A DNA stretch of 33,986 bases, taken from the NCBI GenBank assembly GCA_014376575.1, contig JACMRF010000056.1, forward strand, positions 1 through 33,986, given 5' to 3'. Of this stretch, positions 23,880 to 33,000 are shown piece after piece. The DNA comes from Undibacterium sp. Lineage in GTDB: Bacteria > Pseudomonadota > Gammaproteobacteria > Burkholderiales > Burkholderiaceae. The translations under genes and the position numbers were made by a program. Below the pieces are notes generated by a model. That model was not told where the DNA came from. It saw only the letters and a program-made list of their open reading frames with translations, and did no database searches. Numbering within the stretch: the first letter of the stretch is position 1; each line of letters starts with the position of its first letter.

Positions 23880-25184
23880 TTAGGCGGGCAATAAAATTCT
23901 ATGATGTTCGTACGATGCCATGCCTGTAAATTTAAAATCAACTTGCGGAAGGCGACCTGAAACAATCTCGGCGATGGCTTTGCCGGAGCCAGCACCCATG
24001 GTCCAGCCCAAGGTGCCGTGACCGGTATTGAGGAAGAGATTACTGTATTTCGTTTTTCCAATGTAGGGCACATTTGATGGTGTCAATGGCCGCAAACCAG
24101 CCCAATAAGTCGGCGTATCGTAGTTGCAGGCATCGGGAAACAATTCTTGGGTACGCCGGGTGATCGCTTCGCAGCGAGCCGTGTTCAGCTCGCGCGAATA
24201 ACCATTGATTTCACAGGTGCCCGCAACGCGCAGGCGATCACCCAAGCGTGACACCACCAGTTTGTAGCCGTCATCTGTTAGCGATATCGTCGGTGCGGCA
24301 TCTGAGTTGGTGATGTCGTAGGTGGCAGAATATCCCTTGCCTGGATAGAGCATCAGATGAATGCCTAATGGCTTTAAGAGTGGCTGTGAAAAACTTCCCA
24401 TTGCGATGACGAATGCGTCAGCGCGTAAGACTTTATGTCGGCCTGTACTGTCGATGACTTCAACTCCGGTGATCCTGGCAGAAGCACCACTACCTTCCGT
24501 GATGAGTCGCGTGACAGTAGTATTGAATTGAAAATCGACGCCAGCATCGGCAGATTTTTTTGCTAATCCATTGGTGAATTTGTAAACGTCGCCGGATTCA
24601 TCCGTTTCCGTAAAATCACCTCCGACAATTTTGTCACGGATACGCCCCAAGGCCGGCTCGATGTTGATAACTTCATCGGCGCTGATGGAATGACGCGGAC
24701 ACCCTAAATCCCGCATCAGTTTAGCCGCGGGAAGAGAAATATCAAATTCTTTTTGATCGGTATAAAAGTGCAGGATGCCTTTGGTCAAGCAATCGTAGGC
24801 GATGCCTGTTTCTGAACGTAAAGCTTGCAGCGTCTGGCGACTATATTCACAGATGGCAACTATCTGGCGGATATTGTCATCAGTGCGCTTTTGGGTGCAT
24901 TCGCGCAAAAAACTCAAGCCCCAGAGCCATTGCAACAATTCTGCACGAGGACGAAAAAGCAAAGGCGCGTCGTCTTTGCCTAACCACTTTAAGACCTTGA
25001 GAGGCGCAGAAGGATTGGCCCAAGGCTCTGCGTGCGATACTGAAATTTGACCACCATTGGCAAAACTCGTTTCTTGCGCAGCACCTGGCTGACGTTCGAT
25101 GACAGTGACATCATGCCCTGCTTTTTGTAAAAACCAGGCAGACGATGTACCGATGATCCCTGAACCTAAAACGATGACTTTCAT
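23880..25184 (-). CDS. dadA: D-amino-acid dehydrogenase small subunit, DadA type
   Basis: A 434-residue FAD-dependent oxidoreductase. The N-terminal Rossmann motif is VLGSGIIGTSSAWFLQKAGHDVTVIER, followed by the DadA-like QETSFANGGQISVSHAEPWANP. The mid-section carries CLTKGILHFYTDQKEF and the C-terminal part ELFPDACNYDTPTYWAGLRPLTPSNVPYIG, GHGTLGWTMGAGSG. DadA oxidises D-alanine and other D-amino acids to oxo acids, passing electrons to the respiratory chain at the inner membrane. No alanine racemase (dadX) lies next to it. The length is standard (E. coli DadA is 432). The neighbouring Lrp-like regulator may control it. Confidence 0.93.
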   Translation of the reverse strand: MKVIVLGSGIIGTSSAWFLQKAGHDVTVIERQPGAAQETSFANGGQISVSHAEPWANPSAPLKVLKWLGKDDAPLLFRPRAELLQWLWGLSFLRECTQKRTDDNIRQIVAICEYSRQTLQALRSETGIAYDCLTKGILHFYTDQKEFDISLPAAKLMRDLGCPRHSISADEVINIEPALGRIRDKIVGGDFTETDESGDVYKFTNGLAKKSADAGVDFQFNTTVTRLITEGSGASARITGVEVIDSTGRHKVLRADAFVIAMGSFSQPLLKPLGIHLMLYPGKGYSATYDITNSDAAPTISLTDDGYKLVVSRLGDRLRVAGTCEINGYSRELNTARCEAITRRTQELFPDACNYDTPTYWAGLRPLTPSNVPYIGKTKYSNLFLNTGHGTLGWTMGAGSGKAIAEIVSGRLPQVDFKFTGMASYEHHRILLPA

Positions 25185-25328
25185 GCTGGCAATCTCCTTT
25201 GTTCGTATAGATAGATTGTAGAAAGTAATTGGTTTTTAATGTAATCAATAAGCGGAAGATAATTTTTATTTTTAAAAGAAAAAATAATAATTTTGTTCAA
25301 AAATAAAAGAAATATTTCTATATTTATT

Positions 25329-25712
25329 TTATTTAATGATCTTTGCTTTGGATATTTCCTGCGCTACTGCACGGGTGATGACTTCTTCCACCGTTTTGTG
25401 CAAACCAGCGCGTATTTCTAGTGCGAGACGTTCAACCGCTGTTTGCAGCACGTCTGCGAGGCTGTCCCGAACGCGATGTTCTAGGACAAAATCTACCCGA
25501 GACAGAACTTGTCGTAAGACATTCTCGCGCAAGGTTTGCTCTAATTGCTGCCATTCTTCTGCGCTGATTTTGTCTGACGCATTGCTGCTAATTGCCACTC
25601 CTGTTGACGAAGGGGGAGACGCAAACTCAGTTGCACTGTCAGTCGTTAAAAAATTGTCAGGAAGGATGATTTCGGTAAGTACGGGGATGCTGGAATCGAT
25701 TTGATTGCTCAT
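25329..25712 (-). CDS. DUF2486-like protein downstream of holC
   Basis: A 127-residue protein without signal peptide or membrane segment. The N-terminal half is low-complexity Ser/Thr/Pro-rich (starting SNQIDSSIPVLTEIILPD), and the C-terminal half is a long amphipathic helix (LEQTLRENVLRQVLSRVDFVLEHRVRDSLADVLQTAVERLALEIRAGLHKT in segments). Position after holC, and the SIPVLTE start, match the DUF2486 proteins of Burkholderiales as I remember them. It overlaps holC by 4 nt and so is translationally coupled to it. Function unknown. Confidence 0.7.
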   Translation of the reverse strand: MSNQIDSSIPVLTEIILPDNFLTTDSATEFASPPSSTGVAISSNASDKISAEEWQQLEQTLRENVLRQVLSRVDFVLEHRVRDSLADVLQTAVERLALEIRAGLHKTVEEVITRAVAQEISKAKIIK

Positions 25713-26134
25713 GATGGTTTAGCAATAGTGTGTGTCGGCGTAATGCCTTGTTGCTTGTATTGACGAAAACGCTCGCGTCCGGCCAAGGTGTCTTGCGGAT
25801 CGCTGGAAATGACTTCGATGAGGCGTTCAAATCGCAGAAAATCTCTGGGCAAACTTTGGGTCAAATTGATCAAGAGTTCGTAATGCGGAAAATCTGCGCG
25901 ATCATCTGCCGTGAGTACGATAGGTGTTTGCCCCATCCGTGGATCGTTAAGCAGTACGTGAGGCAAAAAATCGGACTCTGAAAAAGTCCATAACGCGTCA
26001 TTGAGTATGCCGAGCTGAGCAGCGTCGCTATCAAAAACAATAATACGACAACCTGTGGCGTTGGCTTTACGAATCAAGCGGCAGGTGTAACTGATCTTGT
26101 CCGGCACATTGCTATGAAAATCGATTCTCGTCAT
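25709..26134 (-). CDS. holC: DNA polymerase III chi subunit
   Basis: A 141-residue HolC protein. It has MTRIDFHSNVPDKISYTCRL at the start, then KANATGCRIIVFDSDAAQLGILNDALWTFSESDFLPHVL and the conserved ending of the core region (DRADFPHYELLINLTQSLPRDFLRFERLIEVI). Chi links the clamp loader (through psi) to single-stranded DNA binding protein during replication. An in-frame extension to 26197 overlaps the upstream gene and lacks family similarity, so ATG 26134 is preferred. The gap to the upstream gene is 1 nt, and it overlaps the next gene by 4 nt, forming a tight three-gene unit. Confidence 0.92.
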   Translation of the reverse strand: MTRIDFHSNVPDKISYTCRLIRKANATGCRIIVFDSDAAQLGILNDALWTFSESDFLPHVLLNDPRMGQTPIVLTADDRADFPHYELLINLTQSLPRDFLRFERLIEVISSDPQDTLAGRERFRQYKQQGITPTHTIAKPS

Positions 26135-26135
26135 T

Positions 26136-26759
26136 TTAAAAGCGAATGCCCGCTTCTGATGAAGGCTTGGGTTTCGGTAAACCGCTATTTGCATCACCTT
26201 CTTTTTTTAATGGTGGAGGTGGGGCCGCCGGCTCAGGTGCTGGGTAGCGATATTCCTTCGGTAACTTATTGGTGTCCGGGTAGCCCGCATTGCTCAGTGC
26301 AACGCGCCATTCTGTTTCACCAAGCCCGCGAAGCTTATTTTTGTTGATGACCAGTACGGGCAATTGTGCGTCACCACTGACTTGTTTTAGTTTGTCGATA
26401 TCTTCAGGACTTTTGATGGTTTTTTCCGAAAAAGGGATGCCAAGTTGCTTGAGTAAGCTACGCCCTTCAGTGCATGGCGTACATGAAGGTGCCGTGTACA
26501 GAGTGACAGGATTTTGCGCAACCGCCGCTTCGAGCTCTTGAGGAAGCAGAATTCCAGCAGATTCACTATTGATTGCTTTCGTTTCCAATTGTTTCGCGCC
26601 TTGGGGCGGGGGGAGGTCGCTATAGGTCACTTTGCCGTCTGGCCCAAGCCATTTGTAGAGCTGGGCATGAGCGTTACTCGATGACAGGCACAGTATCGCC
26701 AGACAAATAAATACAAAGGACTTATTAAAAGCCGTGCCAAATGAGCTGTGGATATTCAT
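26136..26759 (-). CDS. Exported DUF4124-glutaredoxin-like protein
   Basis: A 207-residue protein. A signal peptide (hydrophobic KSFVFICLAILCLSSSNAHA) precedes a DUF4124 segment, QLYKWLGPDGKVTYSDLPPP. A glutaredoxin-like fold follows (VTLYTAPSCTPCTEGRSLLKQLGIPFSEKTI, with CTPC as active site and the cis-proline at AQLPVLVINK). The C-terminal 40 residues are Pro-rich (PAPEPAAPPPPLKKE). It is probably a periplasmic redox or disulfide protein; partners are unknown. GGAG nine bases before ATG 26759 supports that start over a TTG at 26774. It lies immediately before holC, an unrelated function. Confidence 0.88.
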   Translation of the reverse strand: MNIHSSFGTAFNKSFVFICLAILCLSSSNAHAQLYKWLGPDGKVTYSDLPPPQGAKQLETKAINSESAGILLPQELEAAVAQNPVTLYTAPSCTPCTEGRSLLKQLGIPFSEKTIKSPEDIDKLKQVSGDAQLPVLVINKNKLRGLGETEWRVALSNAGYPDTNKLPKEYRYPAPEPAAPPPPLKKEGDANSGLPKPKPSSEAGIRF

Positions 26760-26803
26760 AAACAAGTTCTCCAATAAATTCTTTATTTATTCCAATACCT
26801 ATT

Positions 26804-28876
26804 TTAGGTGTTCATGCCGCTATGGCGCAACAGTGCGTCGATAGAGGGGTCACGACCACGAAACGCTCTGAAAGACTCAATGGCTGGCCTTGATCCGCCC
26901 ATTTCCAGCACTTCTTCCTGGAATTTTTTACCCGCGCTGCGCGACAGTGTACTCCCTTCGGTTTTAGCCGCTTCTTCAAACGCACCATAGGCATCTGCCG
27001 ATAAGACTTCTGCCCATTTATAGCTGAAGTAACCGGCAGCATAACCTCCGGCAAAGATATGACTAAAAGAATGTTGAAAACGATTGAAATCGGGCGGCGT
27101 AAATACCGAAACCTGTTCCCTGACTGTGCTTAATATGTCTTGTACCTGGTTGTTCCCACCGGGATGTGAATCGTCGTGCAGATTGATGTCAAATAAGGAG
27201 AATTCAACCTGACGCAAGGTTTGCAAACCGGACTGAAAATTTTTGGCTGCGATCATTTTGTCGAACAGTGCGCACGGTAACGGTGCACCCGTTTCTGCAT
27301 GGGCTGTCATGTGTTGCAAGACATCCCATTCCCAGCAAAAATTTTCCATGAATTGCGATGGCAATTCAACGGCGTCCCATTCCACGCCTGAAATGCCCGA
27401 GACCGACAAATCCTCAACCTTGGTCAGCAAGTGGTGTAAGCCATGGCCGAATTCGTGGAAGACGGTAATGACCTCATCGTGGGTGAAGGTCGCTGGCTTA
27501 GTGACGCCATCAACAGTGACCGGTTCGTTAAAATTACAGGTCAGATAGGCGACCGGCGTTTGTATTCCGTGATCAGTTAGTCGGCGACCGCGTACATCAT
27601 CCATCCATGCGCCACCACGCTTGCCGTTGCGGGCATATAAGTCCAGATAGAATTGGCCAACTAATTTCCCCTCTTTTTCCAGTCGATAAAATTTAACGTC
27701 TGGATGCCAGGTCGCAGCATGATCCGGTTTGATTTCGATCGCAAATAAGGTCTGGATGACGCGGAATAAACCTGCCATCACCATGTGTTCAGGGAAGTAT
27801 TGTTTTACCTCTTGTTCTGAAAATGCATAGCGCTGTTCGCGCAATTTTTCTGACGCGTAAGTGGTATCCCAGGATTGCAAATCGTCTATGCCCAATTGTT
27901 CTTTGGCAAACGCGCGTAACTCAGCCAGATCTTTTTCGCCGAAGGGCTTGGCGCGATTGGCCAGATCAAGCAAAAATTGACTGACTTGTTTTGGAGTTTC
28001 TGCCATCTTGGCAACCAGAGATACTTCAGCAAAATTTTGATACCCGAGCAGGACGGCTTCTTCTTTGCGTAATTCCAACAGTTCATTAATGATCGACGTA
28101 TTATCCCATTCTGGCTTGGCGCCTAATTCAGAAGCCTTGGTGGCATTTGCCCGATAAATCGTTTCGCGTAAAGCGCGGTTGTCCGCATATTGCAAAATAG
28201 GGAAATAAGAGGGGAAGTGCAGCGTGAATTTGTATCCCGACGCATTGTCTTTTTCAGCCGCACTCTTTGCCGCCTGTAACACTTCTTCTGGCAAGCCCGT
28301 CAACTCGTCAATATTTTCTATCAGCAGACCGTATGCATTGGTGGCATCGAGCACATTTTCTGAAAATTTGGTCGATAGTGCGGCGTGTTTTTCTTGTATC
28401 TCGGCATAACGTTTTTTCTTATCATCGGCCAACTCAGCACCACTCAGACGGAAATCGCGTATCGCATTGGTGATGATGGTTTTTCTGGCCGGTGGCATGC
28501 TGGCAAAATCGGCCTTGGCATGCAAGGCTTTGTACTTGTCGAATAAGGCCAGATTTTGGCCAAGTTCAGTCCAGAATTCTGTAATTTTCGGTTGATTTTC
28601 ATTGTATGCAGCGCGCAGCTCAGGCGTGTCGATCACCGCATTGAGGTGGCCAACCACGCCCCAGGCCCTGCCTAGTTGCTCGGTAGCGTTTTCTAGCGGC
28701 TCGACAAAATTTTCCCACGTGACCTGCGCTGTGGTTTGTTCCAGTTGCGTGATGACGTTTCGATTTAGTTCAAGTAAGGCATCAATTGCTGGCGAAATGT
28801 GTTCTGGCTTGAAGGCATCAAATTGCGGCAGGTCACTAAAGTCGAGTAAAGGATTTTGCAGATTATTTTGGGTCAT
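26804..28876 (-). CDS. prlC: Oligopeptidase A (M3 family metallopeptidase)
   Basis: A 690-residue M3 peptidase of standard length. The zinc site is HEFGH in DEVITVFHEFGHGLHHLLT, with the third ligand glutamate expected in the following region (SGVEWDAVELPSQFMENFCWE). The N-terminus (NPLLDFSDLPQFDAFKPEHISPAIDALL) and C-terminus (GSRPAIESFRAFRGRDPSIDALLRHSG) are typical of PrlC. It degrades short peptides in the cytoplasm, including released signal-peptide fragments. The start is 1 nt after the stop of folD, so the two are cotranscribed, an arrangement seen in other beta-proteobacteria. Confidence 0.97.
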   Translation of the reverse strand: MTQNNLQNPLLDFSDLPQFDAFKPEHISPAIDALLELNRNVITQLEQTTAQVTWENFVEPLENATEQLGRAWGVVGHLNAVIDTPELRAAYNENQPKITEFWTELGQNLALFDKYKALHAKADFASMPPARKTIITNAIRDFRLSGAELADDKKKRYAEIQEKHAALSTKFSENVLDATNAYGLLIENIDELTGLPEEVLQAAKSAAEKDNASGYKFTLHFPSYFPILQYADNRALRETIYRANATKASELGAKPEWDNTSIINELLELRKEEAVLLGYQNFAEVSLVAKMAETPKQVSQFLLDLANRAKPFGEKDLAELRAFAKEQLGIDDLQSWDTTYASEKLREQRYAFSEQEVKQYFPEHMVMAGLFRVIQTLFAIEIKPDHAATWHPDVKFYRLEKEGKLVGQFYLDLYARNGKRGGAWMDDVRGRRLTDHGIQTPVAYLTCNFNEPVTVDGVTKPATFTHDEVITVFHEFGHGLHHLLTKVEDLSVSGISGVEWDAVELPSQFMENFCWEWDVLQHMTAHAETGAPLPCALFDKMIAAKNFQSGLQTLRQVEFSLFDINLHDDSHPGGNNQVQDILSTVREQVSVFTPPDFNRFQHSFSHIFAGGYAAGYFSYKWAEVLSADAYGAFEEAAKTEGSTLSRSAGKKFQEEVLEMGGSRPAIESFRAFRGRDPSIDALLRHSGMNT

Positions 28877-28877
28877 C

Positions 28878-29723
28878 TTAGTTTCTTTCCGCCGCTTCTA
28901 TCGTATTGACGAGCAGCATGGTAATAGTCATTGGGCCGACGCCGCCTGGTACGGGAGTGATATAGCCAGCGACTTCCTTGACATTGGCGTAATCAACATC
29001 GCCACATAATTTGCCTTCGTCATCACGGTTCATGCCAACGTCCATTACGACTGCACCTGGTTTTACCATATCGGCTGTGACGATATTGCGCTTGCCTGTG
29101 GCGACGACAAGAATATCGGCATTGCGGGTGTGGTAGCCTAAATCACGCGTCTTGGAATTGCAGATGGTGACTGTAGCGCCTGCTTGCAAGAGCAACATCG
29201 CTTGCGGTTTGCCGACAATATTCGATGCCCCTACGATGACGGCATTGGCACCGCGCACAGGATAATCAATCGATTCGAGCATCTTCATCACGCCATACGG
29301 TGTACAAGGGCGGAACAGTGGTTGGCCGGTCATCAAAAGACCGGCATTGCTGATGTGAAAGCCATCGACATCTTTTTCTGCTGCAATCGCCTCAATCACC
29401 TTATTGGCATCGATATGCGCGGGTAATGGCAATTGCACCAGAATGCCGTTGATTTTCGGGTCTTTGTTGAGCCTGTCGATATGCGCCATTAGTGCGGTTT
29501 CACTCAGATCTGCCTCGTATTTTTCCAGCACAGAATAAAAGCCGCAGTCTTCACAGGCTTTTACCTTGTTGCGCACATACACTTGTGAGGCGCGGTTCTC
29601 ACCAACCAATATCACTGCGAGGCCCGGTTGCTTTCCTTTTGCTGTCAATGCGGCTGCGCGTTGTGTTACCTCGCCACGAATTTGTTGGGATAGTTGGGTT
29701 CCGCTGATGATATGGGCTGTCAT
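28878..29723 (-). CDS. folD: Bifunctional methylenetetrahydrofolate dehydrogenase/cyclohydrolase
   Basis: A 281-residue FolD with the complete pattern: [18 protein letters not shown] (substrate site with catalytic Lys), [29 protein letters not shown], the NADP-binding GASNIVGKP (most FolD read GRSNIVGKP) and the C-terminal [18 protein letters not shown]. It interconverts 5,10-methylene-, methenyl- and 10-formyl-tetrahydrofolate in the cytoplasm for purine, thymidylate and formyl-Met synthesis. It is the first gene of a folD-prlC unit. Confidence 0.97.
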   Translation of the reverse strand: MTAHIISGTQLSQQIRGEVTQRAAALTAKGKQPGLAVILVGENRASQVYVRNKVKACEDCGFYSVLEKYEADLSETALMAHIDRLNKDPKINGILVQLPLPAHIDANKVIEAIAAEKDVDGFHISNAGLLMTGQPLFRPCTPYGVMKMLESIDYPVRGANAVIVGASNIVGKPQAMLLLQAGATVTICNSKTRDLGYHTRNADILVVATGKRNIVTADMVKPGAVVMDVGMNRDDEGKLCGDVDYANVKEVAGYITPVPGGVGPMTITMLLVNTIEAAERN

Positions 29724-30195
29724 GTTGGGCTTATCTGAGGTAAATGAGGATGGATGGCAATATTGAAGCTAAACAAAGCTGCTTTAGGACGAGATTATAA
29801 AGGATGCGTAGCGAAGGTAACAGCGGAAGGTGATAGCGCGGTAACGGTAATCTGCCAGAAAATGGCGGAACGATTTTTATTTTATTTTTGACGGCTTGAA
29901 TGATTATTGGTGAAATTTATCGATGTTATTTCGCCAATTGTGTACTGAAACTACAAAAAATGCTGCATTGCATTAATTGAATTATTCAATACCACTATGG
30001 CGATTGAGTAAGTACGATAAAAATATTCCGCACTGCAATGCATATATCACATTATGAAATTGAATATCGCTATTTGAAAAATTTAAAACTCCTGTTAGAA
30101 TGCTTGCACTAATAAAGCCTAGATATTAATTTGTCGTTACGCCCCAACGCGCGATATAAAAAAGCGCGTACAACCGGAAGAAGGAGACCCACTCT
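29724..30195. promoter_or_regulatory. folD-aceE divergent intergenic region
   Basis: A 472-bp AT-rich gap without a recognisable gene. It should hold the folD promoter at its left and the aceE promoter at its right (30074-30101). Between -10 and the aceE ATG lies an inverted repeat, ACGCGC (30147-30152) and GCGCGT (30164-30169) around an 11-nt A/T loop, in the untranslated leader of about 90 nt. No regulator gene such as pdhR lies next to it. Confidence 0.55.
30074..30101 (+). promoter_or_regulatory. aceE promoter
   Basis: TTGAAA (30074-30079), a 16-bp spacer and TAGAAT (30096-30101), with TGT just before the -10 (extended -10), form a good sigma-70 promoter. The ribosome binding site GAAGGAG lies about 12 nt before the aceE ATG. 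Confidence 0.65.
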
Positions 30196-32892
30196 ATGTC
30201 ACCCCAGATAGACCAAGTTTTGGCGCAAGCCGTCAATGATCCAGATGTTGTAGAGACCAATGAATGGTTATCTGCCTTGGAGTCAGTGATTGATAACGAA
30301 GGCCCGGAGCGCGCCCATTATTTGATGGAGCGCATGGTCGATCTGGCGCGCCGTCGCGGGTCGCATATTCCTTTTTCCAGCAATACCGCCTACGTGAATA
30401 CAATACCGGCAGATGTCGGTGCGCATTGCCCGGGTAATCTGGAAATTGAAGAAAAACTGCGCTCGATGATGCGCTGGAACGCGATGGCGATGGTGGTTAA
30501 GGCCAATCGTCTGGATGGCGATCTGGGCGGTCATCTGTCCAGTTTTGCTTCATTGGCAAATATGCTGGGCATAGGTTTTAATCACTTCTGGCACGCACCG
30601 ACTGAAGATCATGGCGGCGATCTGCTATACATTCAGGGGCATTCCTCGCCAGGCATATATGCCCGCGCTTTCCTTGAAGGCCGCTTAACTGAAGAGCAAT
30701 TACTGCACTTCCGCCGTGAAGTCGATGGTAAGGGTCTGTCTTCTTATCCTCATCCAAAATTGATGCCAGATTTTTGGCAGTTCCCTACCGTATCGATGGG
30801 TCTTGGTCCCTTGATGTCGATCTACCAGGCACGTTTCCTGAAATATCTGCATGCACGCGGTATTGCCGACACAGCCAACCGCAAAGTGTGGGCTTTCTGT
30901 GGTGATGGCGAGATGGATGAACCTGAATCGATGGGTGCAATCGGTATGGCAGGGCGCGAACAACTCGACAATCTGATCATCGTCGTCAACTGTAATCTGC
31001 AACGTCTCGATGGTCCGGTCCGTGGTAACGGCAAAATCATTCAGGAACTGGAATCTGATTTCCGTGGTGCCGGCTGGAATGTCGTTAAAGTGATTTGGGG
31101 TGAAGGTTGGGACGCCTTGCTGGCCAAAGACAAAGATGGCATCTTGCAAAAAGTCATGATGGAAACTGTTGACGGCGAATATCAGAATTACAAAGCCAAA
31201 GATGGTGCCTATGTACGTAGCCATTTCTTCGGTAAGCATCCAAAGTTGTTAGAGATGGTCGCGCAAATGTCGGATGATGATATCTGGCGCCTGACCCGTG
31301 GCGGTCATGATCCACATAAGATTTACGCTGCATTTAAAGTGGCACAAGAACACAAAGGTCAGCCAACTGTTTTGTTGGTGAAGAGCGTCAAGGGTTTTGG
31401 TTTCGGTAAATCAGGTGAGGCGCGCAATACTGCACACAACACCAAGAAACTCGATGACGAAGCCATCAAGGCTTTGCGTGATCGCTTCCAATTGCCTATC
31501 TCTAACGAGCAATTGCCAGAGATCCCTTTCTTCAAGCCGGCCGATGACACGCCAGAGATGAAGTACTTGCAAGAGCGTCGCGCTGCCTTGGGTGGTTATT
31601 TGCCGCAACGCCGTCAGAAAGCCGACGAGCAATTGGTGGTGCCAGAATTGACCGCATTTCAGGCAATGCTGGAACCGACTGCCGAAGGCCGTGAGATTTC
31701 AACCACTGCTGCGTATGTGCGCGTACTGACAGCCTTGCTGCGCGATGCTAGCCTGGGTCAGCGTATCGTACCTATCATGGTCGATGAATCACGTACCTTT
31801 GGTATGGAAGGGCTGTTCCGTCAGATCGGTATTTTTAGTCAGGTTGGGCAATTGTACGAGCCGGTCGATAAAGACCAGGTCATGTACTACCGCGAAGATA
31901 AAGCCGGTCAGATTTTGCAAGAAGGGATCAATGAAGCCGGCGGGATGAGCTCATGGATTGCTGCGGCAACATCTTACTCGACCAATAATCGCGTCATGAT
32001 CCCGTTCTATACTTATTACTCAATGTTCGGTCTGCAACGTATCGGTGACTTGGCATGGGCAGCGGGCGATATGCGTTCGCGCGGTTTCCTGATGGGCGGT
32101 ACTGCTGGTCGTACTACCTTGAACGGTGAAGGCTTGCAGCATGAAGATGGTCATAGCCATGTGTTGGCATCGACTATTCCTAACTGCGTTCCTTATGATC
32201 CTACCTTCGCGCATGAAGTAGCCGTCATCATTCACGACGGTCTGCGCCGAATGGTCACCAATCAGGAAGATGTGTTCTATTACATCACGATCATGAACGA
32301 GAACTACAGTCATCCTGGTTTGAAAGCAGGGCAAGAAGAGGGCATCATCAAGGGTCTCTACCAATTGCAAAAATCGGCTGAAACCACCAAGCACCGTGTG
32401 CAGTTAATGGGTTCCGGCACGATTCTGCGTGAGGTGATTGCTGCTGCTGATCTGCTGTTCAATGATTTTGGTATTGCCGCTGACGTCTGGTCTGCACCAT
32501 CGTTTACTTTGCTGGCGCGTGATGGCCAAGACGCCGAGCGTTGGAATATGTTGCATCCAGTCGAAGAAGCGCGTGTTCCCTATATCGCTGAATGCCTGAA
32601 AGATACGGTTGGCCCTATCATTGTCTCTACCGATTACATGCGCACCTTTGCGGAGCAGGTACGTGCCTTCATCCCTAAAGATCGCAGTTATAAAGTCTTG
32701 GGTACAGATGGTTTTGGCCGCTCCGATTCACGCGCTAAATTACGTGAATTCTTTGAGGTGAACCGCTACTTTGTCGTGATTGCTGCATTGAAGTCGTTAG
32801 CTGATGAAGGTAGTTTGTCAGCCTCCGTGGTGGCGCAAGCTATTGCCAAATATGGTATCGATGCGGACAAACCAAATCCGGTGACTGTATAG
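30196..32892 (+). CDS. aceE: Pyruvate dehydrogenase E1 component (homodimeric type)
   Basis: An 898-residue AceE of standard length. It has NTIPADVGAHCPGNLEIEEKL and HLSSFASLANMLGIGFNHFWHA (early E1 segments), then the thiamine-diphosphate motif starting GDGEMDEPESMGAI (Gly236 onward) and ending NLIIVVNCNLQRLDGPV. The active-site and transketolase-like region FGMEGLFRQIGI and the C-terminal FGRSDSRAKLREFFEV are also clear. E1 decarboxylates pyruvate and loads the acetyl group on the lipoyl arm of E2, the entry to the citric acid cycle. It is followed by the E2 gene 108 nt downstream. Confidence 0.98.
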   Translation: MSPQIDQVLAQAVNDPDVVETNEWLSALESVIDNEGPERAHYLMERMVDLARRRGSHIPFSSNTAYVNTIPADVGAHCPGNLEIEEKLRSMMRWNAMAMVVKANRLDGDLGGHLSSFASLANMLGIGFNHFWHAPTEDHGGDLLYIQGHSSPGIYARAFLEGRLTEEQLLHFRREVDGKGLSSYPHPKLMPDFWQFPTVSMGLGPLMSIYQARFLKYLHARGIADTANRKVWAFCGDGEMDEPESMGAIGMAGREQLDNLIIVVNCNLQRLDGPVRGNGKIIQELESDFRGAGWNVVKVIWGEGWDALLAKDKDGILQKVMMETVDGEYQNYKAKDGAYVRSHFFGKHPKLLEMVAQMSDDDIWRLTRGGHDPHKIYAAFKVAQEHKGQPTVLLVKSVKGFGFGKSGEARNTAHNTKKLDDEAIKALRDRFQLPISNEQLPEIPFFKPADDTPEMKYLQERRAALGGYLPQRRQKADEQLVVPELTAFQAMLEPTAEGREISTTAAYVRVLTALLRDASLGQRIVPIMVDESRTFGMEGLFRQIGIFSQVGQLYEPVDKDQVMYYREDKAGQILQEGINEAGGMSSWIAAATSYSTNNRVMIPFYTYYSMFGLQRIGDLAWAAGDMRSRGFLMGGTAGRTTLNGEGLQHEDGHSHVLASTIPNCVPYDPTFAHEVAVIIHDGLRRMVTNQEDVFYYITIMNENYSHPGLKAGQEEGIIKGLYQLQKSAETTKHRVQLMGSGTILREVIAAADLLFNDFGIAADVWSAPSFTLLARDGQDAERWNMLHPVEEARVPYIAECLKDTVGPIIVSTDYMRTFAEQVRAFIPKDRSYKVLGTDGFGRSDSRAKLREFFEVNRYFVVIAALKSLADEGSLSASVVAQAIAKYGIDADKPNPVTV

Positions 32893-32906
32893 AAATAACG
32901 TGAATC

Positions 32907-32943
32907 GTAGGCCGGGTTGGCTTAGCGTAGCGTAGCCCGGCAC
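32907..32943. repeat. REP-like palindrome between aceE and aceF
   Basis: GTAGGCCGGGTTGGCT, then TAGCGTAGCG, then TAGCCCGGCAC form an imperfect hairpin of 7-10 bp (GCCGGG with CCCGGC). It resembles the widespread intergenic repeat family with the consensus GTAGGGCGGGTT...TAGCGTAGCGTAACCCGCC seen in many beta- and gamma-proteobacterial genomes; that comparison is from memory. It lies inside the operon, downstream of the aceE stop. Confidence 0.65.
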
Positions 32944-33000
32944 ACACCCAAAAATCACCGCTCATCTGCTTCTAACGCAGGGCGGTCATGGAGAAAAACT

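Noticed and set aside
30700..31239. 179-codon minus-strand open frame inside aceE
   Set aside because: It is antisense to the conserved thiamine-diphosphate region of aceE; no ribosome binding site or family match is visible.
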